This document shows, one piece after another, positions 11,954 through 24,429 of a DNA stretch of 64,000 nucleotides. A model generated the notes under the pieces. It worked only from the letters and a program-made list of their open reading frames with translations. It was not told the origin of the DNA and ran no database searches. Every line of letters begins with the position of its first letter. Position 1 is the first letter of the stretch. Source of the DNA: Aspidapion aeneum (taxonomy: Eukaryota > Arthropoda > Insecta > Coleoptera > Brentidae); the NCBI GenBank assembly GCA_963576565.1, contig OY755038.1:66709908-66773907 (forward strand), in the 5' to 3' direction. The position numbers and the translations under genes are program-made.

Positions 11954-14400
11954 TACTGGGGACACCATGTAAAAAAAATGCGCCTTGCATTCTACTTTAA
12001 AAGTGGTGTGGAAAAGAATGTCTTTTTTGTTATAAATTATTTATTATATATTATTTTATAAATAAACAAATTTTTAACCCTTTGAATAATGGGAGTTAGA
12101 TTCTCTAGTCTAAAAGATTTAGAAAAGTGCTTTTATATACTCTATTAAACTTATGAGTGCCATTTTTTTAACTCAATATTAACAAATATCTCGGGCCTCG
12201 CGGATCAGTATTTACTCAAGTGACTTGGATTGCAATCCGCTTTTTAGCCATCTTTTGACGTTTCTAGGGAGCACCAGACGCCGTCAACTGTCAATGTCTA
12301 GTAAAAAAGGGTTGCCATTTGTACCCTTGTTAAATCTAACAAGGCATAGTTATAGATCTGCAGTGTAATAAATTATATTACCGATTAAGAATGCGCGCTC
12401 CCGTTTTATCATGCCATATCTCGAAAATGGTTGATCGTATTTTTCATTTAACGAGTGAAACGACAGCGAACCAAGGAAACTCTCCATAACGGGACCCAAA
12501 CGTCCACCGGTCTATAAGAAAGAAAGATATTTCGTCACAGTTCAACCAGACCATGCTATTACGGTCTCCACGGCGCCGGCGTCGCCGTCGGTTCGGAACC
12601 GAAAACAATAAGGTAACAAAGTATAAGGGCAATGAGGGAAAAATAAATACGGGAACTTTTTTACATCTGCTGTAAATTACATTATAAGAAAGTGTTTAAC
12701 TTATTCCATTATTGCACCACTTTTTGTTTTCCTTAATAGCATTGTTATGTGACTGTAGAATGCTGTTAAAATCACTCATAGATATTGTACTAGTTTGGCT
12801 TTAATTGATAAACAACATACATTTAAAAAATACTTTTTGCTTTTCCTTAGAAATTTACGTATTGTTACTTATCCCCTTCTGGCATGAGGGTCTTTAATAA
12901 TAATTATAATAGCTATAAAATTAATGATCTTAAAAACCCAAAAAATAATATTTTTAAAACATTTAATGCAAAATTACACATTAAAGTTGCACGACATGTA
13001 ACATTTATACTAATCCTTCTTAACAGCTTTTGCAACACAATGGATACAATCTAAAAAAAATATTGATAAAAAAATCCACCGTTTAACAAATTATCTAAAG
13101 AATGAAAACCTTTTATGGTAAAAGCGAGGGTATCAGCTAAGTCTATAGGATTATTCAAGTTTATGTTTGGCTCTAAAAACAATGCCAGAGTAGAGTATGC
13201 ACAATATGGGAGGCTTTAGCATTTTATGGTTCGTTTTAAATTTCCTGCAAAATATTGTGTTAAGTGGTTCGCTTTTCAGATTTTTAAAAAAAATGTTGCC
13301 ATAATTGTAAGGAATGTTAAATAAAGGTTTTGAAAATTGAAAGTAATTTTGGTCAAACGCTTAGCTAAATCGATTTATAACTTAAGTGCCAATAAGTTTT
13401 GCTTTTGGTGCCGAAGGCTGGATGTTTTACCCTACATTTAAAATACGGTACTTTAAGCTTAAAAAACATTTGATTAACTTGATTTTCATTAACAATATTA
13501 TTGGGGACAATTTGAAGCGCTTAAAATTTTGACTACTTTGACAGCCGCTATGGTTATTTTTCGTTATCTAAATTATCGATAACGAGAAAACCATGCCATT
13601 CAAAAAAGTGATTTTGAAACGTCTTAAAAGTCACTGGTTACTATTATTGTCTGTGTTTGTAAATTGTTAAATTCCGCCGCTGTTTACTTTCTTGATTTTA
13701 TTTATATATTTATATATTTTTTTTACTAAAACGAAAAGAAGGAGGATATTATTAAGATGTTTTTTGATCGCCGACACCAATGATGGCTCAGTCACGAACT
13801 ACCTAATCTTAAAATTGAACCAAATATTTGTTTAAAACTACAAAAGAGATTGGTCAAAATCATAGACAAAGGTTTACTATAGAAAATAACGATAACAATG
13901 AAAAACGTCTCCTTATTTAACAAACTTCATTATATTTAATAGGGTGTTTTTCTGTCAAATCAAATAGCAGCAAACGTACAACTATTGTCAATAAAAATAA
14001 AAGTTAGTAGTAGTTTGAAATAGCCTCAATATTCAATTAGTAATTTTTATTTATTTATTTTTATTGGGTTTATGGCTATTTACAAAACAAATTACCGAAA
14101 TTTGTACAAAATTTAACTATAAATAAATGAATCCATGACGAATCTGATACCTTCCCAGCTTGCCTATTATCACACGTCAAGTGAAGCCATGATAATATAT
14201 TAGCCTTGAAAACAGTTTTTTGTAAATATCTCAGAAACTAAAACTCCTACTAAGTTTTTGGTTATAACACAAATTATTGAGCAAAATATAATTTACTACA
14301 TTCTAAAAATCGTGTACTGATACGATCCTCAGGTAAAAAGTTAGCATTTTTTTAAGTTTTTAATTGTCAAAAAACTGTCATTAGTAATAATGGATTTTAA
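11954..14400. other. Non-coding stretch, nothing recognised
   Basis: Mostly AT-rich. A short GC-richer piece (about 12540-12610) with CGGCGCCGGCGTCGCCG has no recognised function. No gene, RNA or clear repeat boundary was found. Confidence 0.45.
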
Positions 14401-14560
14401 CCAAAATCTAATCAGCTCGTAAGGGTGTCGAACACAATTTTACCTAAAAATTTTATGAAAATTGGTTCAGCGGTTTAGGAGCTATCGTGTTACGGACAGA
14501 AATAATATACACACACACACACACAGACAGGCATCACGACGTTGTTGCTAGGATAGGTTA
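14401..14560. repeat. Dispersed-repeat tail with (AC)n
   Basis: AAAATTGGTTCAGCGGTTTA at 14459 and GTGTTACGGACAGA, then an AC microsatellite at 14507-14524 and CAGACAGGCATCACGACG. I have seen this wording repeatedly at the ends of dispersed arthropod repeats; the family is not identified. Confidence 0.45.
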
Positions 14561-17044
14561 AAATACATCCATATAACACATTTATATACCTTCTCTAGCC
14601 ATTGCTACGCGGGCTAGGAAGGTAAAACAATAAAAGCAATACCAAACTAACTTTAAAAAACAACGGCTACCATGAATAAGGGCGCCCGTAAGTACCGAAC
14701 GCAGTTATCGTAAATAACAATAGAGGGGCAACAAGTTGCTAATGCGCGGACTCAGTAATAGCAATAACGGTAACGATGTGTAAAATTCGCGATCCAAAAT
14801 ATCCCTAATAAAAATAAAGAAATGCAAAGTTGCTATTCCGCAGCTACAGTAATATTCATAACACTAAACTGTCAAGTAAGCTTTTCAAAATGTCCATTAT
14901 ACTTACGATTAAGGGCCCTAACTCCACTAAAGTAAAAATGTATTTAGGATTGAAAAAAGAAAATATTTTTTTTTCGCTAATTATTATGATTATACTAACT
15001 ATTAAGGTAACTAGCTTCTAGTTTTTTTTTCTTCAATTAAGTAAATATAAATGTCAGATTTAAAAAATGCAAATATATTTATAAGTGAAATATTTGAAAG
15101 TGCAACTTTTCCACGCTACTTTTTCTACCATAATAATATTTTTTTTTTTGATATCCTTGACAAACAACGTTTCAAATGTTGTCAAGAACCGCTCCCCGCA
15201 GGGGGACGAACTGTCAAGTAAAGTGTTCAGTCAGTTTTACATAAATTTTGTTTTTTTACGTTCAAATCTTCCGTACGTTTGAAGAAAATATAGTGTGTCA
15301 AACTCTTGGGAAAAGTTCTTTTTTCCGAAATTTGCACTGCAATCGCATGCGGAAAAATTACGTTTTCTGTACTTGTTCGGAAATATACTAGATTTCGAAA
15401 AATAAGTAGGATATTTTTCAATGTAATTGAAAAGGGAAATTTTTTATTATTTTAAATAAGGTTAGCCAATAATAACAGTTTTGATAATTTTTCAATAACT
15501 TTTGCAGGGGCCATGAAGAAAATTTACCATGGCAAACATTTCGTGTCGGTAATGGATGTAAATGGCGATGCAAGCTTTTATTACTTTATCGAACTTTATA
15601 GTGTGTTTCGCTTAAAACACTACCATTATACGAGTAAGGAGAATGGCATAAAACCTAGGCACTGAGTCATAGAGTTACGGTCCGCCACATAATAGTTGTT
15701 AGGAAGGTAAGAAGTAGGATTTGCCTGTAGGTTTAGAAAATTTTATTGCGAATTCCAGCAAATAGATTTTGGAGTCCAATTGAGTTGCGAAATTAGTTTT
15801 TCGCATGCATCTGGAGCAAGTAAGAATTTTACATTATTGTTATGCATCAATTCTGGTTGTAGTCTGTCATTCTCTGTCATGTTATAGCCTTATCCATAGT
15901 GCTTAAAGACATTAGTAAAAAGTTTTCTTATGTTGATGAGTTGAATCAGTTTTGGATGAAAGCTCTACTTTTGGATCTGGCTAACCTTTTATAAAGCCAG
16001 ACTGTAGAGTAGTCTGTAATTCATGTCTTTTAATTGCTTTGAGCTGTCTTGTTCTAGTTAATTTGCGGAAGATATGTGTATCAAATAGTTACATTGACCA
16101 GGTATCCTCTACATGCGGGTCTTATGAATCTCCAGCTTTTAGCGTTTAAGCTTTTGTTTTATCCTTACAAGAGGTGAAGAACTTTTTCAGAACGGTAATT
16201 TGACTGCCTAAAAATACTTTCTTCAGTCATGGCAATAGACAGGGTATCTTGCACTTGACCATATTCTTTAGTCAGTGGCTGTTTTTTAAAAATAAGTGTT
16301 AATTTAGTTAGTTGCTGGCGTTAATAAACTTGGTTTTAAAATATGTCTTCTTTTGTGGTTTGGATTTCCTACAGTGGTGGATGCAAAGCAATTGCGGAAA
16401 GTATTGTTACCTTAGTGCCTCTAGGCATATTAATAATACTTGGATTTGAAACCTTTGTGAAATTGTTGCCAGTTTCGGGTTTTGGAAGGTAGAGCTGCTG
16501 TCCGTTAGACTATTGAAGGGTATAGGCCTGGTTGTCTTATATTTCTGTCATGACCATTTGGGCTGCTGTCCATTGACTGAACTTTCCCTTTCCCTTACGA
16601 CTACAGCTCGTTTTTGATTCTTTGTGATGATTTTTAGCCTCTCACCTCAAGCGCGTTTAGATTTTTATTATTGGTCAAGTGTAGCAATGCTTCATTGTCT
16701 GTGAGACTTTTGAATTTGTCTATTTTCATTTTGTAAGATTAGGGTTTTGTTTTTGTTTTCATTGGTTTTTATATCATGTTCCGTTATAAGCCCTGGTTTA
16801 ATTAGTGGGCTTGTCTGATTTTGCATAAGTTTTTATGCTTGTGCGTCCTTAGTACGTTCAAATTATTAAAACAAATATTTCTAATAACCATCAAAGTGTC
16901 ATTCGTCTATGCGTCAAAGAGAGTTGTTTACAGCTCTCAAAATATATTGAGGGCCCTTAGGTCCCGCTAGTACCAGGGAAAAGTACAGTCATGTTACCGA
17001 CCGATCTAAAGGCATAAAATATACTAGGCATTGGAGGACTCCTG
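14561..17044. other. Non-coding stretch with a possible ancient coding relic
   Basis: No intact gene. On the minus strand between about 16800 and 15780 the composition is less AT-biased and short coding-like pieces can be read (for example SLTDNEALLHLTNNKNLNAL near 16715), but they are broken by many stops and match no family I recognise. Confidence 0.3.
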
Positions 17045-17560
17045 TACAGGGCGTTTCATTATATTTTTTCCCACACATTTAGACCATTAATAATTGATAT
17101 AGGAATATAAAAGAAATTGTGTTCGAATTCACGAAATGTTTACATTAAATTGCATCTTGACTTTATTCCTGATGCTTATCATATTTGACAGGCGCTAAAA
17201 TTTATAGTTTTTGTAAATTGGATGCTCTTTATATTATTCAATTAATAGATTAGGCTTGGAATACACTTTCAAAAAATACCCCATATGTCGCAGTTTTATT
17301 AAATAGTTTCTGAAATATTAGCGATAATTTTTTAAATGATAAAAAAATAACATTACTACTTTTGTGTTAATTTCAGTGTCCTTATTTCGAACTATGTGTA
17401 AATAGTGATAATGACAAATATATTTTTTTAAATGACGCATAAAATGACAACTGGTAACGACAAATTTAACAGTAAAAATTTTGCGAATTCGAACACAATT
17501 TCTTGTATATTCCTATATCAATTCTTAATGGTCTAAAATGGTGGGAAAAAATATAATGAG
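17045..17560. mobile_element. Inverted-repeat element with ~80-bp arms
   Basis: CATTATATTTTTTCCCAC and the following 70 or so bases (17057-17140) recur inverted at 17477-17560 with few mismatches, including GATATAGGAATATA and GAAATTGTGTTCGAATTC. The left end starts TACAGGGCGTTT; the corresponding right terminus is lost. No coding capacity. Confidence 0.7.
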
Positions 17561-17563
17561 ATC

Positions 17564-17929
17564 TTTTCCAATCACCAGTTCGCATATCTAAAGATTTTCC
17601 AAGTGAAACCTAAATGCAATTTTGCCGGATACAGTTCGGCTGGGAATATTTAAAAGTTTTGAGTAGCTTTTATTCGTTTGTTGTTGCTCCTAAACTTGAA
17701 AAAAATTGCAACTCATTGCAAAAGGTCTGTGCTTAGAACCGAGCTAGGTATTTATCGCATGCAATGGGTTAAAAGCATCGAAGGAAAGTTTATGTGCATT
17801 ATAATTAGGTTTCGTTACAAAGTTGTGTACACGTATAGGGCAATAACATATCATATGCTGATATGCCAAATAATTATTTTGTTTTGCGAAAACAATTAAT
17901 TAATAAAAAAAAATTAAGATCTTTATTAC
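17564..17929. other. Non-coding gap
   Basis: Lies between the inverted-repeat element and the LINE tail. Nothing recognised. Confidence 0.4.
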
Positions 17930-18330
17930 TACTACTATTACTATGTCGGCTTAGAATATTTTTCTACTTTGTCTGTCGCCTATTCTCCATCAACTTCGAT
18001 CCTGACAATTATCTTCTGTCAGGCTTTTTTGGCTGTTGCCATTCTAATTTAGGGCACCTCTTTCTTCGCCCCATTGTAGGACCTGCATTTGTAATCTTTC
18101 TTCGTTTACCCATTGTACATGGCTGTACTATATCAGTTGTCTTTTAGTAATGTCATCCGTTGCGCTTCCCTCGATTCCCTTTCTTTCTGTTATCGTCTCA
18201 TTTCTTATGTGTTCTGTTCTAGATATTCTCATTGATCTTGTTATTCCATCCATTTTGACACTTTCCATTTTTGTTTTGCGTTTTTCTGTTACACGACAAG
18301 ACTATATAAAAATACTGTTTGGACATCCAA
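17930..18330 (-). pseudogene. 3' end of an RTE-like non-LTR retrotransposon (LINE)
   Basis: On the minus strand the sequence reads as the C-terminal part of an RTE-type endonuclease/reverse transcriptase polyprotein. EHIRNETITERKGIEGS is followed by an acidic I-x-DDI piece, then HVQWVNEERLQMQVLQW, and finally LTEDNCQDRS near the stop. This basic tail ending in an ...EDCQDR..WR... block is common in insect RTE-like copies. It is followed by a short TAG/TAA-rich simple tail (about 17930-17945), as in RTE elements. Stops interrupt it, and the catalytic domains are absent, so this is a 5'-truncated dead insertion. Confidence 0.6.
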
Positions 18331-19129
18331 TACCCTTTTTTGCTTTTACTATTTTTTTTTTCCAGTTCTTTAGAGTCTGCTCCTATCTTATCCGATGGGC
18401 TATTAAGATATTTACCTAACAAATATGAAACATAATTTTAATATACGCTCTGCGGTGGAGTGCAACTTAGAGCATGCAACACAAAACTGTAAACTAAATG
18501 TGAAAGTAAATACTAAAAATTGTTTGCTTTTAGGGCGGAAATAAACACAAGTTTAATTATAATTTTTAAGTTTTACTGTAATAATAATAATAAGTACGTA
18601 AAATATAATCTATAAAAACGTCACCTCGCATTGAAAAAACAATAAAATTTTAATTAAATAGATGGATATATTTCTACTCACGTACACACTCGCTTGATTG
18701 TTGTATACCTAATTAAATTGTAGTTAAAAAACAGATTTATATCAAAATAATTAAAACCAACAAAATCAATGATTCCGCTATATCATTTTCAACTTGATAT
18801 TCAATTTAATATTTCTGATATTAATAATAATATAATATAAAAAACACAATAATAAACAGAAGTGTTTTACAAATACGATTCATTCAATTTCTACTTATTA
18901 GGTTTGGCATGAGTTAACAAGGCATTTTCTGTCAAACATTAAATCCAAACCTAAAACACCTTCTATTGAAAATCAAAATCTTACATAATTAAAATTTCGA
19001 CTAAAATCCAAATAGACGAGCAAAATAACAAATTAAAAAATGATAAGCAACTAAAATATCGAAAATTGAAATATCGAACAAAGAAAATATTGAGAGAACC
19101 AAAGTACACCCGATCTTTGAATCCAACAA
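18331..19129. other. AT-rich non-coding stretch
   Basis: Very AT-rich. Around 18980-19090 a loose ATCGAAAAT-type motif recurs, similar in inverse to that at 19590-19860. No gene. Confidence 0.4.
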
Positions 19130-19250
19130 GTCAGCCTAACTAACAAATTACAAACTCTACTAACAAACAAACCAAACCAACCTAATTAAACAACCTAACG
19201 AACCAACCAACCAACCTATCCCAACGAACCATTGTAACCATCCAACTTAA
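19130..19250. repeat. AACC-rich simple sequence
   Basis: Imperfect AACC/AACAAACC repetition, including CCAACCAACCAACC. Confidence 0.7.
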
Positions 19251-19270
19251 TAACTCTTTCAAACAAGTTT

Positions 19271-19432
19271 CGTGGCTAATCGGGTAAAAGGAGGTTTTTG
19301 TTTCTCTCATATTTTTTCGTGGGTAGCTTGAGAGCCTAACCTCACGGGGGTCCAGGATCTAATGGACACCTAATAAGTGTTGACAGTTAACTGTTTGGCC
19401 TTATGGGCCTCGTCAGAATACTGCTTGGTCAA
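19271..19432 (+). repeat. Dispersed 160-bp repeat, copy 1
   Basis: Begins GTGGCTAATCGGGTAAAAGG and runs to CAGAATACTGCT. It aligns over its whole length with 29886-30046 in the same orientation with scattered mismatches. Shared landmarks are TTTTGTTTCTCTC, GTAGCT, CCTCACG, ACCTAA and CCTTATGGG. Type unknown. Confidence 0.75.
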
Positions 19433-19589
19433 TGTGACACTCTTGCGAAGTTAATTAGACGGTTCTGTCTCTTATCCTATGTAAATAGTGAGAAAACTCT
19501 CGCAAGAAGCGTTATCCAACGACATACGAAAGAAAAATTGATTTTTTAAATTCACGGGTACTAAATTTCACGTTTCTTAATTAATCTAA

Positions 19590-19860
19590 CGCAACCAACC
19601 AAATATATTTTGATTATTCATTATTTTGAGTTTCCAATTTTATGTAGACACAATAAAAATCATTTTCAATATTTAGTTAATTTCACATTTTGATTTTTTA
19701 ATATTTGATATTTTAATAATACGACATTTTAATTTTCGGAGATTTTGTTTATCTATTTCTTAAATATTTGACATTATGGTCATTCAAAATATTGATTTTC
19801 GATATAATGTGTTTGCGATTTTTATTTTCGATAATATGTCGATATTAAGAACGTCACCTA
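19590..19860. repeat. Degenerate short-period AT repeat
   Basis: Many diverged iterations of TTTTGATAT / ATTTTCGATAT-like words. A diffuse inverse counterpart lies at 18980-19090. Confidence 0.4.
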
Positions 19861-20389
19861 AAAAACATATTATAATAGGTTATTTTACTATACTATAGGT
19901 AACCAGTTAAATTTGTTAAAATAATCTTTTTGAAATTTGAAAAAAAAGTATAAAGAAAGTAAGGTATAACTAAAATAAAATAAATATTTTATAAGTTTAA
20001 CGATTTTATTAAAAAAATAATCTAAAAGTAAAAAAATTATTTAGCAAATTATTTCTATATATAACAATCTAGATTTACCAATAGTGTTAAAGGCACATTA
20101 TATTGAACTTAAAATTGATGGGTACTCTTAATAAACGCGTTACGATTTTATATTGAACTTAAATTATATGATGTGCCATTAGGACTGTTGTTAATTATAG
20201 ACTGTTGTAAACAAAAATTTGTCAAATTATTTTTTACTTTTTAGTGTAATTTTTTATAAAATCGTAAAAAAAAATTTTTAATTTATTTTATTTTAATTTT
20301 TTTAGTTTTAATTAAAAATAAGTAAAAAGTGTAAGTTATTGCTTTTGCACTCTTTCAATTTCTAGTAATTTCTCATTATTACAAGGTTT
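19861..20389. other. AT-rich non-coding stretch
   Basis: Contains a small imperfect palindrome at about 20090-20182 (GGCACAT ... ATGTGCC with TATTGAACTTAA in both parts). No gene. Confidence 0.35.
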
Positions 20390-21240
20390 CTTTTCTGTCA
20401 ACTTTGTACAATCCAATTCGTTAATTTTAAATCTTACCCCTTTACACACCTCAAACACTCCCTTATCCCGTTCCTTTTTCGTAAAATTGTATTGCCACCA
20501 GTACAGGTTATAAATCTGAAAACCGAATGTTTGTATCTTTTTGAATTTCAAAGTTCTGCATTTATCTCGGTTACACCCCTCAGCCACCGCTTAATTCCGT
20601 TTTCTTTCATAAAATTGTATTGCTTTGTACTGCTTGGATCCTAAAGTTATGAATTTACCCCCTTTACATTACTCACCCACCAACCGAACCGAACCGAACC
20701 GAACCGAACCCTCGTTTTTTGTTCATAAAATTGTGTTATTATGAGATTAAATCAGTAATCTAAAAACTGTATGTTCTCATCTGTTTGGATTTCAAAGTTC
20801 TGTATTTACCCCCTTTACACTCCTTAACCACTCTTTAATTCTGTTTTTTCATAATTATATTGACATCAGATCAAATATTAAATCTGAAAATCACATGCTC
20901 GTGTCTGCTTTGATCACAAAGTTATGAATTTACCCCCTTGACAACCCTCACCCACCCCTTACCGAAACGATTTTTGTTTATAAAATTATATTGTTATCAG
21001 ACCAAAACGTAAATCTGTTAAACACATAATCGTATCTGTTTTGGTTCAAAAGTTCTAAATTCCCCCCTTTTAAACCCATTACCCACCTCCTTATTTCATT
21101 TCATCACATGAAATCACAAATCTGAAAACCATATCGTCGTATCTGTTTTGGTTTCAAAATTATGAATTTATCCCCGTTATACCCCTTTACAACGCTCACC
21201 CACTCCCTGATCCTAAATTTTTTCATAATATTGTGTTGTT
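20390..21240. repeat. Degenerate tandem array, ~7 units of ~90-150 bp
   Basis: Units share a variant of ATAAAATTGTATTG, then AATCTGAAAAC, GTATCTGTTTGG, TCAAAGTTCTG.ATTTACCCCC and CTTTACA.CCCTCACCCAC. Landmarks recur near 20438, 20569, 20660, 20812, 20935, 21066 and 21182. An (ACCGA)n run lies at 20682-20710. The array is followed by a piece ending in ACGACAGACAGG (about 21265-21345), the same order of parts as at 61.4-61.8 kb. Confidence 0.75.
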
Positions 21241-21969
21241 TTTGGACCCACATTACGGGGCCAAAATTTTATTAAAATCGATTCACGCGTAGTGTGTTAA
21301 AAATGAATCACAAAATATGTTAGACAGCAGACGACAGACAGGCTAGGCCATATACATAATATTCCAATACCCACGGTAACTGCCCATTCATGATGCAAAC
21401 ATGAGGGCCTTAGGGTTCTCAAGCAAAAAAGACCTGACTGGTTGCTTTCAAAGACATATGCATTTTATTTCCATATTATAGTACGTATTATTGCAATACC
21501 TACGGTACCTAACGATGCAGAATGCAAACATATTTGAAATACCGCCTTTATTGATCAGTTTTAATTACTTTACTGGTTACGTCGTTGTATAAAGCAATTA
21601 TTGCAAACTATCGAGGTGCAAAGGTTGCATTAATTAGTATTGCAGCATTTTGTTTCAAACAACCACTTCAGTGTTTTAGTCAAAACCAGCTGACTCGGTT
21701 TCCCTTATATGGTTAATTATATAATTAATTACTAATATTAGCTTAATTTAAAAATATTAAAATCAAAATCCCTAGTTTGATTCCTGGGAAAGAATTTAGT
21801 TTTTTAATTATTAATTTATCGTACTTTCCACTAGGTAAAATTAATGGCTACAGTTGTGTGTAAAACCTGCATAATTGCAATTTGTCATTTTTAGATTTAC
21901 ATTTTTCATATCTTCTCAACTGTAGTAGTATTCTATCACAACTGTAGTAGTATTTAGGCCTGGCGACTA

Positions 21970-22440
21970 GGCCCGTGTCGCACACTTTTTGGCGACCCCC
22001 TGTTATTTTCTTCTACTCTGCCTCCGTTTGTTAAAAGGCCGCAATAACATGGAGAACAATGTATTTTTGTCGCCTGTTAAATACTGTGTCTCACTCTCGC
22101 TGACGTATCTGCCCGCCTCCATAACAAAGGCCAGAAAATCGGGTCACCTCAGGTTCAGAAGGTCCTCCGTCTCAAACGCTTCGTCCTCGAATACCTCGTT
22201 TCATTCCTTTTAGAATGTTTTCTTTGACATGAGGAAATTGTCCTCGGCCCAACGTCGTTTTTGCATTGCGTCTCCGTTAAGTGTCCTTGTACCATGTAGT
22301 ACGATTAAGGGATTCCATTATAGCTTCCACCTCTCTTGGGGTTTTACGAAGGAGCCAGTTTCGACAAGACTGTATTACACTACTTAACCTGTCTGGCGGT
22401 TTCTTTATTGATCTGTATCCATCCTTTTGTGTCTCTTTCT
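21970..22440 (-). other. Unidentified, GC-richer coding-like relic
   Basis: Distinctly less AT-rich than its surroundings. On the minus strand one frame gives AFETEDLLNL then PDFLAFVMEAGRYVSESETQ and GDKNTLFSMLLRPFNKRRQ with a few stops; another piece is EVEAIMESLNRTTWYKD. Composition and open length suggest an old coding sequence or element fragment. I do not recognise the family. Confidence 0.3.
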
Positions 22441-22523
22441 AAGCCCACTCTGCTATTGAAAAAAACATTCGCTTTTAAAATATAGCCGTTCTGTTAACTT
22501 ATGCAATTTTTTCGTTATGGATT

Positions 22524-24399
22524 TTAAAGTTATGTTTTTATAATTAGCAGTTAACACCAACATCGATTCTTATTCAACCCAATCTGATTGATCCCGGATC
22601 ATACATGTAATTATTTACGTCGTATATGTCCAAGATCCAGGAGATTCGTCACATGGATTACAAAGTATAGATATTTTAAAATCAGTTATTTATAACTAGG
22701 GTAGGATTAAAACAAAAAATTAAAGTAGTTGCGGCTGTAAAAAAGTGTTAAACAAGTCACTTTCCCTACAGTATAACTAAAGTTATAAAGTTACTACACA
22801 AATGATACTGCGACTACAAATTAAGGACTAATAAAGTAAAACTTTGGCAACGCCCTATCGAGGTAAATAAGTCTATAAGAATAGAGTGTCAAGAAACATT
22901 ATTAATTGGTATAAAGGGTCATTTTTACGAAACGTTCACTTTTTTGTGATATTAGTTAATATTCAGAACTAAAAAGTAACGAATTTGTTGAGACTACCAC
23001 ACTTCCATCAAAAAAGAATAACAAAGCATTTGGAGCAAGTAGTCACTACTATAAATGTAGATGAGCGGTGTCACCGTAAATTCAAAAAAAAAATTAAATG
23101 AATTTACATAAAATACATTACTTCAAAAAACTTGTATAGCATTAGGGTAAAAGCTATACTGACCATGAAGATTCTGCTTAGAAAGAAAAATCTAATTTAA
23201 CAGGTGTTCAGATAAAAATAGGAACAACTTCTCCCCTTCATCCCTCTCGAGTCATGCTTCGCCTTCCATAAGCCGCGCCGAATGAATTTTATTGCATTGT
23301 TTTTGGTAAGGATAAAGACATTTAATTGCTTAATGTGGGAATGGTCTATGATTCAGTTACTCGTTACTTTTTGAACAGGAAGGTACTCATTTTACGTTTA
23401 TTATTGTCTCTAAACGTCGCGTAAATAAGTCTTCCATATTCTACGAATTAAATTTAAGTTTTCACAATTCTGTTGTCACGGCATGGTTGATTCAACAAAT
23501 TAAAAAAAAGTAAGAATATGTGATTTTAAAATCCTTACAAGCCCTTCCAAGAGCTATCAAATTAATCAATTTTTTAATTATAAAGATTATTATAAAGTTT
23601 CTGCTTACCAACTGGCTGGCAACCAAGCCACTTTTTTACCTAATTGGCCTTGAACATTTTGCCCATTACACAGAAAAAAAAATGTCTTCAGTCAATGCAA
23701 ATTGCTTTGATGCAAGAAAAAATCTGCTTTCCTATGCATGAAGACGATATTTCCTTAACATTCTCTTGAACCGCTGGTTTCCGTTTAAAATAAAAGTTGC
23801 CTTTATCCAAGAAAATTGTTTTGAATGAAAGCGGCAAACCTTCTTGTTTTGTGTTTCTAGTATTATGGAATAAATCACCATTTTGGTTTTGAGATGCCGG
23901 ATATTTTGAGTTAAAAAATTAAATGTCTTGACGCAAAGTAAAACTTTATTTGTGTTAAGAAGATATTAGTAAGACATTTTATATCTTGCTTCAAAACCAC
24001 TTTTTCTTCGCGAAAGGCAGTTTGTTTTAAACCAAAACAATTTACCAAGACAATTATTTTTTTCCCAAAACAAGCGGTTTGCTTAGATGAAGAGAAAACA
24101 ATTTGTTCGGAGACTTTTGCTTTTGAGTCAAGATAATTTTTTCAAGAAAACTACTTTTCTTAACTGAAGAATTTTTTTTCTTTGTGTAATCGCTTCTTGA
24201 CTACGTGGCCGTTTAAATTTAACCTAGTTATAGACGAATGAATTTAAAATATCTACCCTTTGTGAACCATATGACGAATCTCCTGGATCTTGGTCATATA
24301 CGACGTAAATAATTACGTAGATGATCTGGGATCAATCAGATTGGGTTAGATAAGTATCAGTATTGGTATTAACTGCTGATTATTAAAACATAACTTTAA
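22524..24399. mobile_element. Foldback element with ~187-bp terminal inverted repeats
   Basis: 22524-22711 and 24213-24399 are inverse copies. Shared words include AACCCAATCTGATTGATCCC, TTTACGTCGTATATG, CCAAGATCCAGGAGATTCGT and TAGATATTTTAAA. The outer end is TTAAAGTTATG. The 1.5-kb interior has no recognised transposase. Flanking duplication not resolved. Confidence 0.8.
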
Positions 24400-24429
24400 T
24401 CACTCTGTTGTGCTAAACAATAACCTAAA

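Noticed and set aside
19130..19250. AACC-rich tract as telomeric repeat
   Set aside because: Not the insect TTAGG/CCTAA unit; irregular simple sequence.
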